DNA of 6,941 bases from JABFSM01 sp052389555 (GTDB lineage Bacteria; Gemmatimonadota; Gemmatimonadetes; Gemmatimonadales; GWC2-71-9), in the NCBI GenBank assembly GCA_052389555.1, contig JBQTHV010000002.1, positions 1 through 6,941 of the forward strand, read 5' to 3'. The notes beneath the pieces are model-generated. The model was not told the DNA's origin. It did not search any database and saw only the letters and a list, made by a program, of their open reading frames with translations. The position numbers and the translations under genes are program-made. Shown here piece by piece: positions 1 to 6,616 of the stretch (its first letter is position 1; each line of letters begins with the position of its first letter).

Positions 1-716
1 TCGTAGATCCGCACGAAGGTCACGTCGAGGTCGAACCGCGGGTACGTGAAGTTGTCGGGGTCGCCGCCGAAGAAGCTCATGTCCTCCTCGGGAGCCATCA
101 CCAGTCGAAGGTCGGTGTAGCGGCGGAAACGATAGAGTGCGTAGCGGCCGCCCTGGTAGAAGGAAACGACCTGGCAGGTCCCGCCCGTCTCGCGACCGCA
201 CGCCTGTTCGATCGCGCCGATGGCCGAATCGCGCTGGGCGACGCGCTGCGACGCGGTGGCCCCGGTGACGGCGGCGCGAACCTGCGCCGTCACATCGGAG
301 ATCGAGTGAAGCTGGTCGGCGGTCATCCCCGGGCAGCGCGGCTCCGCCGGTTCGTCCTTTGCGACGAAGCCGATCGCCTGGTAGTTGCTGTCTGGCGGCG
401 AGACCGCCGTGATGCAGGCGCGAGCGCAGTGGTGATTGGTCATGACCAGCCCGCGGTTCGAGACGATCGAGGCGGAGCAGCCGGGAATCCGCACCGCGGA
501 CAGCCGGATCGACTCGAGCCAGGCCGGGCTGGGCTCGAAGTTGTAGGTGGACTTCCAGTACGCCAGGGGCGGCGCATCGAAGGTCCACATCGTGCCGAAT
601 TCCTTGATGAATCCGGCTGGCCGCTCGGAACCGGATGGCGCCTGTGCATGACCTGCGATTGTGGGCCCGAGCGTGAGCGTCAGGGCTGCCAGGAGCACTC
701 GTCCATGCTTGGTCAT
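1..716 (-). CDS. Peptidase S46 (dipeptidyl-peptidase 7/11 type), N-terminal part, cut by window edge
   Basis: I translated the minus strand from the ATG at 716-714; the frame stays open for 238 codons to the left edge. Residues 1-26 form a signal peptide (basic start, hydrophobic core, end near GHAQA). Mature hallmarks of family S46 follow: GTMWTFDAPPL at 41-51, then GCSAS near 79-83 and LVMTNHHC at 90-97, which carries the catalytic histidine (H95/H96 pair). FFGGDPDNFTYPRFDLDV lies just before the edge, and D231 aligns with the catalytic aspartate region. The nucleophilic serine lies near residue 650 in known members and is outside the window. S46 enzymes are periplasmic exopeptidases that remove dipeptides from the N-termini of oligopeptides; the P1 specificity cannot be read here. 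The gene is last in a four-gene minus-strand run, 34 bp after the M16 homologue, and has no clear Shine-Dalgarno sequence. Family assignment is firm; the DPP7 or DPP11 subtype is not. Confidence 0.93.
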   Translation of the reverse strand, partial: MTKHGRVLLAALTLTLGPTIAGHAQAPSGSERPAGFIKEFGTMWTFDAPPLAYWKSTYNFEPSPAWLESIRLSAVRIPGCSASIVSNRGLVMTNHHCARACITAVSPPDSNYQAIGFVAKDEPAEPRCPGMTADQLHSISDVTAQVRAAVTGATASQRVAQRDSAIGAIEQACGRETGGTCQVVSFYQGGRYALYRFRRYTDLRLVMAPEEDMSFFGGDPDNFTYPRFDLDVTFVRIY

Positions 717-719
717 AAC

Positions 720-754
720 GGTTCACCGTTCCCTGTTCACCGTTCACTGCTCAC
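720..754 (-). repeat. Degenerate heptamer array (GTGAACR x5) across stop codon and intergenic spacer
   Basis: Reading the minus strand from 754 to 720 gives five consecutive 7-base units: GTGAGCA, GTGAACG, GTGAACA, GGGAACG, GTGAACC. The consensus is GTGAACR. The first unit contains the TGA stop of the M16 homologue (753-751), and the last ends three bases before the S46 ATG. The array therefore fills essentially the whole spacer between the two genes, where a Shine-Dalgarno sequence would be expected. Its function is unknown. Confidence 0.85.
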
Positions 755-2853
755 TGCGGTGGTGTTGCCCGCACGAACTCCAAGGGCGGGCCGCCGAGCA
801 CGCCGATCTTCATCAGAGAGTAGGGTGCCTTGGTGGTCACCCACAACGTGAGGGGGGCGTCGCCGCCGGCAAGATCGGCGCGATAGGTCTCGACCGGCCG
901 GCCGCTGATCGTCAGCGTATCCGTACCGGCCACCGAGAGCGTCCAGGTCGAAAGCTTGGCCTGCCCCGCGCCGAACACCTGGAAGGTCCACTTGGCACCC
1001 GCCGCCCAGCGCAGGGTGGGCAGGAGCGCCTGGAGCGCATTGTCGTCGAGGGTTCCGGGCATTACGGTCGTGTCGATCGTGACTGATTTGATTTGCATCG
1101 TCGCGGGGTCGGGAGTTCGCGCGGTCCCGACCGCTCGCCCGTTCCGGTATTGCACGTCGACGGTGACATCCTGTCCCATCACCTTGCCGGTCTGTTTGAC
1201 ACTTCTCACCCCGGCCTGGTGATCGAGCTCGAGGACGGTCGTCTGCTGGACGAATCCCCCGATATCAAGGCGCTCGGTATAGCGGAATCCGTCGGGCAGG
1301 GGCTCGAGCTCCTGGGTGTGCCAGCCTTGGGGCTGTCCCTGGAGTATGACCGTGAAACTGTCCCGCCGGGCGGTGAGTGCCGCAAGATCCAAGTCTACCG
1401 CCACTGCTTTCGGCTGCAGATCGTCGGCGGCCAGGGGCTTGCCCTCGGGGTCCTGGATGGTGACCGGCGCGAGTCCCTTGATGCGGTCGTAGATCTTCGC
1501 CCCATCCCCCACCACCACAATGACCAGACTATCCGGGAGAATCGTGGTCTGCACGGTCTGCTGCACCTCGGCACCGGTCACCTGGCCGAGCCTAACCCGG
1601 TAGGTCTGGACAAAATCGGCGGGGAGGCCGTGCAGCCTGGCGTTGGCGACCGCCGCGGCCACCTGCTCGGCGGTCTCGATGGTCAGCGGATACTGGCCGA
1701 CCAGAGCCGACTTGGCTGACTCGAGCTCGGCGGGAGGAACCGGCTCGGCGCGAATCCGTCGCAGTTGGGCGAGCAGCTCGCCGAGGGCCGAGTCGGTGAC
1801 CTCGGTCCGCACCTCGGTGCTGGCCAGGAAGAAACCGACGTCCTGGCGCCGGATGTACTGGGAATAGGCTCCATACGTCCAGCTCTTCTGCTCGCGGAGG
1901 ATGATGAACAGCCGGCTGGAAGCGCCCCCGCCCAGGACCTGATTGGCGACCGTCGAGGCATAGGTCCGGGGATCGTTGGGAGGGTAAGTAAGGTTGCCGG
2001 CCAGGATGTTGGACTGCACTGATCCGGGCCGATGCACCAGGACAAGCCTGGCTGGTCGGTGGACCAGAATGGGCTCGGTCGGTCCCTGGCTTGGCGCGGA
2101 GGGCCCCGAGCCGGTCCAGCCCTGGAACGCCTGGGTGGCGAGGCGCCGCGCTTCCTCGAAGCTGATCGCTCCCGCTATCACCAGGAGCGCCTCACCCGGC
2201 TTGATCCGAGCCCGGTGAAAGCCCATCAGGTCGTCGCGGGTTATGGCCTGCACCGACGCGGGTGTCGCGCTCCGGGCGTACGGGTGCGGTCCGTAGAGGG
2301 TCCTTCGGAAAGTCCTGCCGGCGATCTCTTCAGGCTGGGACAGAGCAACCTGGAGTCCGGACAGGGTCTGGAGTCGAAGCAGGCCTAGCTCCTTGTCCTC
2401 GAAGCGCGGCCGAACCGCCGCGTCGGCCATCAATTCGAAAGCGAGCGGCAGGCTCGGCGTGAGAACGGTCGCGTTTACCGTTAGGAAGTCCGCGCTGACC
2501 CCCGCGCTGAGTGATCCTCCCGCGCCCTCGATGGCTTCCGCCACCTCCTCAGCGCTCCGATTCCCCGCGCCCTTGGTGAGCAATCCCGCGACCATTTCCG
2601 CCACCCCTTCCTTGCCGGCGGGATCGTGAACGGATCCGGCGGGGAAGCTCAGCGAGAGAGATACGATCGGCTGCTTGCGGCTCTCCACGACGAGCAGCCG
2701 CAGCCCGTTGGGTAGCGTGGCTTCGCGGAACGGTGGAAACGGCGCGGGCACCAGCGGCCCCGGCGGCGGCGGGGTCTTGGGATATTCCTGTGCAGCGAGC
2801 GGTGGAGCTGCCGCTACCAATAGCCAATAGCCAATAGCCAATAGCCGCTTCAC
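751..2853 (-). CDS. M16 peptidase-like protein, catalytically degenerate, with extra C-terminal domain
   Basis: This is an exported 700-residue M16 homologue. The start is GTG at 2853-2851, supported by a GGAGG six bases upstream and by a 4-bp GTGA overlap with the preceding gene. Residues 1-21 are a signal peptide whose hydrophobic core is encoded by a 7-bp tandem repeat. M16 N-terminal domain: about 40-240. The position of the zinc motif HxxEH is occupied by EMVAG (86-90), so both histidines and the glutamate are lost. The C-terminal M16 domain spans about 265-455 and keeps GGGASSRLF (308-316) and WTYGAYS (325-331), the usual substrate-contact region. Residues ~475-700 are beyond normal M16 length and probably form a beta-rich domain; the pattern around 598-695 (LDD, LLPTLR, LWVTTKAPYSLMKI) resembles DUF3108 proteins, which is an inference. 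By analogy with other split M16B pairs, it probably serves as the non-catalytic partner of the intact M16 protein encoded next to it. Confidence 0.92.
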   Translation of the reverse strand: MKRLLAIGYWLLVAAAPPLAAQEYPKTPPPPGPLVPAPFPPFREATLPNGLRLLVVESRKQPIVSLSLSFPAGSVHDPAGKEGVAEMVAGLLTKGAGNRSAEEVAEAIEGAGGSLSAGVSADFLTVNATVLTPSLPLAFELMADAAVRPRFEDKELGLLRLQTLSGLQVALSQPEEIAGRTFRRTLYGPHPYARSATPASVQAITRDDLMGFHRARIKPGEALLVIAGAISFEEARRLATQAFQGWTGSGPSAPSQGPTEPILVHRPARLVLVHRPGSVQSNILAGNLTYPPNDPRTYASTVANQVLGGGASSRLFIILREQKSWTYGAYSQYIRRQDVGFFLASTEVRTEVTDSALGELLAQLRRIRAEPVPPAELESAKSALVGQYPLTIETAEQVAAAVANARLHGLPADFVQTYRVRLGQVTGAEVQQTVQTTILPDSLVIVVVGDGAKIYDRIKGLAPVTIQDPEGKPLAADDLQPKAVAVDLDLAALTARRDSFTVILQGQPQGWHTQELEPLPDGFRYTERLDIGGFVQQTTVLELDHQAGVRSVKQTGKVMGQDVTVDVQYRNGRAVGTARTPDPATMQIKSVTIDTTVMPGTLDDNALQALLPTLRWAAGAKWTFQVFGAGQAKLSTWTLSVAGTDTLTISGRPVETYRADLAGGDAPLTLWVTTKAPYSLMKIGVLGGPPLEFVRATPPQ
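2817..2846 (-). repeat. Perfect heptamer tandem repeat (CTATTGG x4) inside a signal-peptide coding region
   Basis: On the minus strand, four perfect CTATTGG units lie at 2844-2838, 2837-2831, 2830-2824 and 2823-2817, preceded by a partial GG (2846-2845). They encode codons 4 to 13 of the M16 homologue (LLAIGYWLL). Because 7 is not a multiple of 3, a gain or loss of one unit shifts the reading frame. With three units the next codon becomes TAG. With five units, translation enters an alternative frame that stops near 2549. Confidence 0.95.
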
Positions 2854-4202
2854 TGCCCGCCTCCCTTCGCAGGCGTGATCAGCAACACCAGCGAATTATC
2901 CGGGCGGAAGTACTTCGCCGCCACCTGCTTGAGGTCATCCACGGTCACGGCGAGGTAGCGACGCCAATTGGTATTCACGCTCTCCGGATCGCCGAGGAAA
3001 AGGCTGGCGGTCTGGAGGGCCTCGGCTCGCGCCAACGCCTGCTGTTGCCGGGTTACCAGCTGGGTCCGATACCCATTCTGTGCCTTCCGAAGCTCGGCTG
3101 GGGTCACGCCCTCGATTGTCACCTTCCGGAATTCGGCGATCAGTCCGGCTTCCACCGAATCGGGACTCACGCCCTGATTCGCGATGGCCAGCGCGAGGAG
3201 AATGCCGGGTCCCCGGCGAGGGCTGGCCGGATTCGATAGCACGATCGCGAACTGAGCGAGTTTCTGCTGGCGTACCACCGAGTTGTTGATCCGGGAACTC
3301 TCGCCCTGGCCGAGAATCGTGGCGAGGAGCTCGATCGCGGGAGTGTCCTCGTGGCGATATTCGGGGATACGATATCCCACCAGCACACCGGGGAGATTCG
3401 CTTTGGGATCGGGCCAGGGACGCCGGATTTGCCCTGAGTGGAACGTCGCCTCGCAATCCATCGACGGTGGGGTCTTGCCGCCCGGGATCCCGCCGAAATA
3501 CTGGTCGATGAGGCGCTTGGCCTCCGCGGGCTGGAAGTCTCCCACCACGGCGAGCGTGGCATTGTTGGGGGCGTAGTAGAGGTCAAAAAAGGCCTTCACG
3601 TCTTCGGTACGAGCGGCATCGAGATCGGCCATCGAGCCGATGATCGAGTGCGAGTAGGGAAAGCACCTGGTAGTGTCGGCCGTCAAATACATCCCCTCGA
3701 AGATCGCCGCGGCATACGGCTGGTTATCGACGCGCAGCCGCCGTTCTTCCTTCACGGCCTCTCGCTGGTTGATGAAGTTGCTGTCGGTGACGGCCAGGGA
3801 CCGCATTCGGTCCGCCTCGAGCCAGAGGCCCAGGTTGAGCCGGTTCGACGGCAGTACCTCGAAGTAGTTGGTGCGGTCCTCGGAGGTCGTTCCGTTCACG
3901 GTGCCGCCCGCCCGCTCGATCAGCTGGAAGTGCTCCGCTTTGCCCACGTGCTCGGAGCCCTGGAACATCATGTGCTCGAAGAGATGCGCGAAGCCGGTAC
4001 GGCCCTTGAACTCGTTTCGGGACCCCACGTCGTACCAGACGCTGATAGCCACCACCTGGGCCGAGTGATCGGGCGCGAGCAGGACCTTGAGCCCATTGGG
4101 CAAAGTGTAGGCCTCGAAGTCGATGCGAGTCGGCTCTTGAGCCGGCAAGAGGCCAACCGCGCTGAAGAGGAGCCCAAGGACGGAGAGGGGTTTTGTTCGC
4201 AT
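2850..4202 (-). CDS. Exported M16 zinc metallopeptidase, active subunit
   Basis: This is a 450-residue secreted metallopeptidase of family M16 (M16B size). The start is ATG at 4202-4200; residues 1-22 form a signal peptide ending LLPAQ. The inverted zinc motif is intact as HLFEH at 73-77: H73 and H77 bind zinc and E76 is the catalytic base. The third ligand is probably E153 in VKEERRLRVDNQPY. The second M16 domain (about 190-445) includes YYAPNNATLAVVGDF (209-223) and GQGESSRI (298-305). M16 enzymes enclose unfolded peptides in a clamshell chamber and need four domains, normally as a dimer of two-domain chains. The adjacent homologue, overlapping by 4 bp and lacking the zinc site, is the obvious partner. 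The gene follows the phosphodiesterase gene by 11 bp with no evident Shine-Dalgarno, so coupling is likely. The natural substrate is unknown; periplasmic peptide or protein fragments are likely. Confidence 0.95.
   Translation of the reverse strand: MRTKPLSVLGLLFSAVGLLPAQEPTRIDFEAYTLPNGLKVLLAPDHSAQVVAISVWYDVGSRNEFKGRTGFAHLFEHMMFQGSEHVGKAEHFQLIERAGGTVNGTTSEDRTNYFEVLPSNRLNLGLWLEADRMRSLAVTDSNFINQREAVKEERRLRVDNQPYAAAIFEGMYLTADTTRCFPYSHSIIGSMADLDAARTEDVKAFFDLYYAPNNATLAVVGDFQPAEAKRLIDQYFGGIPGGKTPPSMDCEATFHSGQIRRPWPDPKANLPGVLVGYRIPEYRHEDTPAIELLATILGQGESSRINNSVVRQQKLAQFAIVLSNPASPRRGPGILLALAIANQGVSPDSVEAGLIAEFRKVTIEGVTPAELRKAQNGYRTQLVTRQQQALARAEALQTASLFLGDPESVNTNWRRYLAVTVDDLKQVAAKYFRPDNSLVLLITPAKGGGQ
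2860..2866 (-). promoter_or_regulatory. Strong ribosome binding site for the second M16 gene
   Basis: The minus strand reads AGGGAGG at 2866-2860, with GGAGG ending six bases before the GTG at 2853. It lies inside the end of the upstream M16 gene and fixes the GTG as the start codon. This allows both direct initiation and coupling to upstream translation. Confidence 0.8.
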
Positions 4203-4213
4203 AGCGAAGCAAC

Positions 4214-4915
4214 CTAACCCACCCGCAGTCGCTCAGGCCAGTTGCCGCAGAGGCCGTCCACCCCGAGCCCGGCGAGCCTCGCGGCCACTGCGCTGTCATT
4301 CACGGTCCATGCGATGATTTCGTATCCGGCGGCATGGACCGCTACTACGAGTTCCGCGTTAATCGAGCGCCATTCCTGCCAGAGCACGCGAGCGCCGGCG
4401 GCCTGAAGTGCGGTTATCGGGTCGGCCGGTCGTGAATCGAACAGAATGCCGCGCGGCAGGTTGGCGCGCGCCCGGCCGAGGCGCGCAATGATGCCGTGGT
4501 CGAAGCTGTGGACTGAACAGACTACTTGCGGCGGTGCGCGGTCGATCGTCCGAAACAGGATGGGGTCCGCCCTGGGCGGCAGCGCCTTGAGTTCGATCCA
4601 CACTTCGGCCGGCTTTGGGTTTCTGCCGGACTGGAGTGTCTCTCCTATTGCGCCCAACGCCTCTTCCAGGGTCGGGATGGGCTCACCATTGGCGAGAGTT
4701 GCCCGGCGGAGGCTTGGCAGGTCGAGCCGCGCGATCGGGCCGAGGTATCGAATCTCCGGATCGTGGTGAACGATCAGTTGCCCGGAGGCGGCGACATGCA
4801 CGTCAAGCTCGATTCCATCCGCATGCGACCGGATGGCTTCCCGAAACGCAGCCAGGGAATTCTCCGGCCAATGGCCCGATGCGCCCCGGTGTGCGATGAC
4901 CCTGGGCCGAGTCAC
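4214..4915 (-). CDS. Glycerophosphodiester phosphodiesterase (GDPD family)
   Basis: The 233-residue protein has the GDPD TIM-barrel signature. It hydrolyses glycerophosphodiesters to glycerol-3-phosphate plus an alcohol, recycling phospholipid head-group products. Visible residues: AHRGASGHWPENS at 8-20 (H9, R10, E18), GIELDVH at 34-40 (metal ligands E36 and D38), HHDPE at 50-54 (catalytic H51), IELK at 107-110, SFDH at 137-140, AWTVND at 202-207 and the closing VDGLCGNWPE at 219-228. There is no signal peptide, so it is cytoplasmic, like UgpQ and unlike periplasmic GlpQ. Length is normal for the short form. The start is GTG at 4915-4913; there is no in-frame ATG before the conserved AHRG motif. 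It is the first gene of the minus-strand run and diverges from the sigma factor gene. The closing motif has CGNWPE instead of the commoner TDRPD, a mild deviation. The substrate is not known from sequence. Confidence 0.93.
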   Translation of the reverse strand: MTRPRVIAHRGASGHWPENSLAAFREAIRSHADGIELDVHVAASGQLIVHHDPEIRYLGPIARLDLPSLRRATLANGEPIPTLEEALGAIGETLQSGRNPKPAEVWIELKALPPRADPILFRTIDRAPPQVVCSVHSFDHGIIARLGRARANLPRGILFDSRPADPITALQAAGARVLWQEWRSINAELVVAVHAAGYEIIAWTVNDSAVAARLAGLGVDGLCGNWPERLRVG

Positions 4916-5031
4916 CTAGTCTCTCGTGTTAGTTGAAGTGTGAATTTCAATCTCATGCTGCGCAAAGGGTTAGCTGTCGGCATCTACAATTCTGGATCGA
5001 GTGGATTCGGGCCACTGTGGACGATGTGGCC

Positions 5032-5037
5032 TATAAT
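5032..5037 (+). promoter_or_regulatory. Candidate -10 element (TATAAT) upstream of the sigma factor operon
   Basis: A perfect TATAAT lies in the 170-bp divergent intergenic region, 48 bases before the proposed ATG at 5086. No good TTGACA-like -35 hexamer is present at 16-19 bp spacing, so a housekeeping promoter is only tentative. If real, transcription would begin near 5043-5045. This excludes the longer in-frame extension back to 4933 as the coding start. Confidence 0.45.
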
Positions 5038-5085
5038 CTGTATCGCTACCCCTTTAACGGTGCTCCTGTGCCTGCGTCCTTCCCC

Positions 5086-5640
5086 ATGCCGATGCCTCCG
5101 ATGAGCCAGGGCGATCCGCGCTCGGATGCCGAGCTTGTCGCCGCGTATCGGTCAGGTGATGAGCGGGCCGCGGCCGTGCTGGTGCATCGCCATGCCCAAC
5201 CGCTGGGACGGTACTTGTATGGAAACGGTGCTGCTGCAGGTGACTTGGAGGACCTGGTTCAGGAGACCTTCTTCCGAGCGTTCCGAGCGCTGGCGAGCTG
5301 GCGGGGTGAGGCCAGCTTCCGCGGATGGTTGTTCCGGATTGGCGCCAATCTCAGCCGGGACCGGCACCGGCGGGAAGGCGGGCGAATCGTGCTGGCGCTG
5401 GAGGACACCGATGTCAGGGATTCCGCCGATCCGGAGGCCGAGGTTAGTGCCCGGGAGATGGAACGGAGGCTTCGCTCCGGCATCGCGAAGTTGCCCCGGC
5501 TTCAGCGGGAGGTCTTTCTAATGCGGGCGCAACAAGGGTTGGAGTACGAGGAGATTAGCACGGCTTTGGGGACGACTCCGGGAGCGGCGCGGGTTCATTA
5601 TCACCATGCGGTGAAGCGATTGAAGGAACTGCTGCAATGA
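5086..5640 (+). CDS. ECF-family RNA polymerase sigma factor (sigma-70, group 4)
   Basis: An alternative sigma factor of about 184 residues with the two-domain ECF layout. Region 2 (about 15-95) contains DAELVAAYRSGDERA, the core-binding and -10-recognition segment DLEDLVQETFFRAF (53-66) and FRGWLFRIGANLSRD (78-92). A charged linker (about 97-122) leads to region 4 (about 124-184), with LPRLQREVFLMRAQQGLEYEEIS and the helix-turn-helix ALGTTPGAARVHYHHAVKRL for -35 binding. The start is uncertain: ATG codons at 5086, 5092 and 5101 are all in frame and none has a good Shine-Dalgarno. The frame is open back to a TTG at 4933, but that stretch has no sigma-like residues and contains the TATAAT box. 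The stop overlaps the next gene as ATGA, so sigma factor and the presumed anti-sigma factor are co-translated. It probably directs an envelope-stress regulon, perhaps including its own operon. Confidence 0.93.
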   Translation: MPMPPMSQGDPRSDAELVAAYRSGDERAAAVLVHRHAQPLGRYLYGNGAAAGDLEDLVQETFFRAFRALASWRGEASFRGWLFRIGANLSRDRHRREGGRIVLALEDTDVRDSADPEAEVSAREMERRLRSGIAKLPRLQREVFLMRAQQGLEYEEISTALGTTPGAARVHYHHAVKRLKELLQ

Positions 5641-6056
5641 CGGAACGGGAGCTCGAACAGTCTGCCGCCCGGCTCGGGGACGCCGAGGTTCGGTCCATCG
5701 ATACGGAGCGGATCGTCGAGCGGGTCCTTGCCCGGCTCGCTGCCGAGCCGGGGGCTGAAGTCCGCCCGGTGCGCCGGCGGCTCAAGCCCTGGCTGATCGG
5801 TCTGGCCGCGGCTGCGGCCGTGCTCATCACTGTTCGGTTCACCGTTCTGGCACCGACCACCCGACCGCCAGATCGCCTGACGGCCCTTTCGAGCGTGTTG
5901 CCGGAGCTCGACGGCCTGGGTGCCGGTGAGCTGGAGGAGATTCTCGAGGCCATCCCGGCGCCGGCCGGCGAACTCGTACCTAACCCGGAGACCGTGCCCT
6001 GGACTGACCTCGACTCCGGAAGCCTGGAGCGTTTGCTGCGCTCCCTGGAGGGTTAA
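5637..6056 (+). CDS. Single-pass membrane protein, probable anti-sigma factor
   Basis: This 139-residue protein has no recognisable named domain. The N-terminal ~45 residues are charged and helical (EQSAARLGDAEVRSIDTERI), followed by a basic patch RPVRRRLK (43-50). A single membrane helix spans about 51-72. An acidic tail of about 65 residues includes LPELDGLGAGELEEILEAI and ends DLDSGSLERLLRSLEG. The positive-inside rule places the N-terminus in the cytoplasm, where it could hold the sigma factor. The zinc-binding anti-sigma motif HxxxCxxC is absent, and there are no cysteines. The ATG at 5637 overlaps the sigma stop (ATGA), with AAGGA nine bases upstream. The stop overlaps the next start (TAATG). 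Its role is inferred from position, topology and coupling; no direct homology was recognised. Confidence 0.75.
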   Translation: MTERELEQSAARLGDAEVRSIDTERIVERVLARLAAEPGAEVRPVRRRLKPWLIGLAAAAAVLITVRFTVLAPTTRPPDRLTALSSVLPELDGLGAGELEEILEAIPAPAGELVPNPETVPWTDLDSGSLERLLRSLEG

Positions 6057-6580
6057 TGCGACCGACGATTGTGCTCGTTGCCCTGGCGGTGGCGGTCGCT
6101 GCGCCTCCGGTTGCCGCGCAAGACACGATGCCCGAGGACCCCCGCCAGGCGGACGTGCTCCGCCAGATGATCGAGCAGCGTTTCGGCGAGCGGCTCCGGG
6201 AAGAGCTGGGACTCAGCAATGATCAGATGAGCAAGCTGCGGGTTACGCTCGCGACCGTGGCCGCCCGGCGCCGCGTGTTGCAGGAAGAAGAGCGACGGCT
6301 CCGACAGGCGCTGGCCCGGCAGCTCCGGCCGGGCGTCGCGGCCAATCCGGACAGTGTAGAGCGGCTGGTAGATGCCCTGACCGACCAGCGGGTGGCCTTC
6401 GCGGAAACGTTTCGCGAAGAGATGCGCGACCTCTCGACGATCCTTAACCCGGTGCAGCGGGGTCAGTACCTGATCATGCGGGACCGCCTCATGGCGCAGG
6501 CCGAGCAGCTTCGGCAGCGGATGATCCAGCAGCAGCGTCCCCCGGCCCGTCCCAACGCGCGGCGGCCGCCATTCGACTGA
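6056..6580 (+). CDS. Exported Spy/CpxP-like helical periplasmic protein
   Basis: A 174-residue exported protein. Residues 1-22 are a signal peptide ending PPVAAQ. The mature part is almost entirely charged amphipathic helix, rich in Arg, Glu, Gln and Met. Two degenerate LTxxQ-type motifs are visible: LSNDQ (53-57) and LNPVQ (130-134). Their spacing and the helix between them match the Spy/CpxP/ZraP group of periplasmic chaperones and stress sensors. The proline/arginine-rich tail (161-174) looks disordered. The protein has no histidine or cysteine, so the metal-sensing chemistry of CnrX or ZraP is not conserved. A GGAGGG at 6047-6052 precedes the ATG at 6056 closely, and the start overlaps the preceding stop codon by one base. 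As the third gene of the sigma/anti-sigma operon, it may feed envelope damage signals to the membrane protein or act as a chaperone induced by the sigma factor; sequence alone does not decide. Confidence 0.82.
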   Translation: MRPTIVLVALAVAVAAPPVAAQDTMPEDPRQADVLRQMIEQRFGERLREELGLSNDQMSKLRVTLATVAARRRVLQEEERRLRQALARQLRPGVAANPDSVERLVDALTDQRVAFAETFREEMRDLSTILNPVQRGQYLIMRDRLMAQAEQLRQRMIQQQRPPARPNARRPPFD

Positions 6581-6616
6581 ACTCGTACGTTGAGGGCTGC
6601 CGAACCTGGCAACCCC

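Noticed and set aside
3438..4217. 259-codon plus-strand open frame
   Set aside because: It lies entirely antisense to the strongly supported M16 peptidase gene and shows no family features; long shadow frames are expected in GC-rich DNA.
4934..4951. Short inverted repeat TTGAA...TTCAA in the divergent region, considered as an operator
   Set aside because: Five-base arms at this spacing are expected by chance; no second copy or promoter overlap supports it.
4933..5085. N-terminal extension of the sigma factor from a TTG codon
   Set aside because: The 51 extra residues have no sigma-factor similarity, there is no ribosome binding site, and the stretch holds the TATAAT box.
6594..6615. Hairpin after the Spy-like gene (GGGCTGCC with GGCAACCC)
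   Set aside because: The stem has a mismatch and no T-run follows, so I do not call it an intrinsic terminator.
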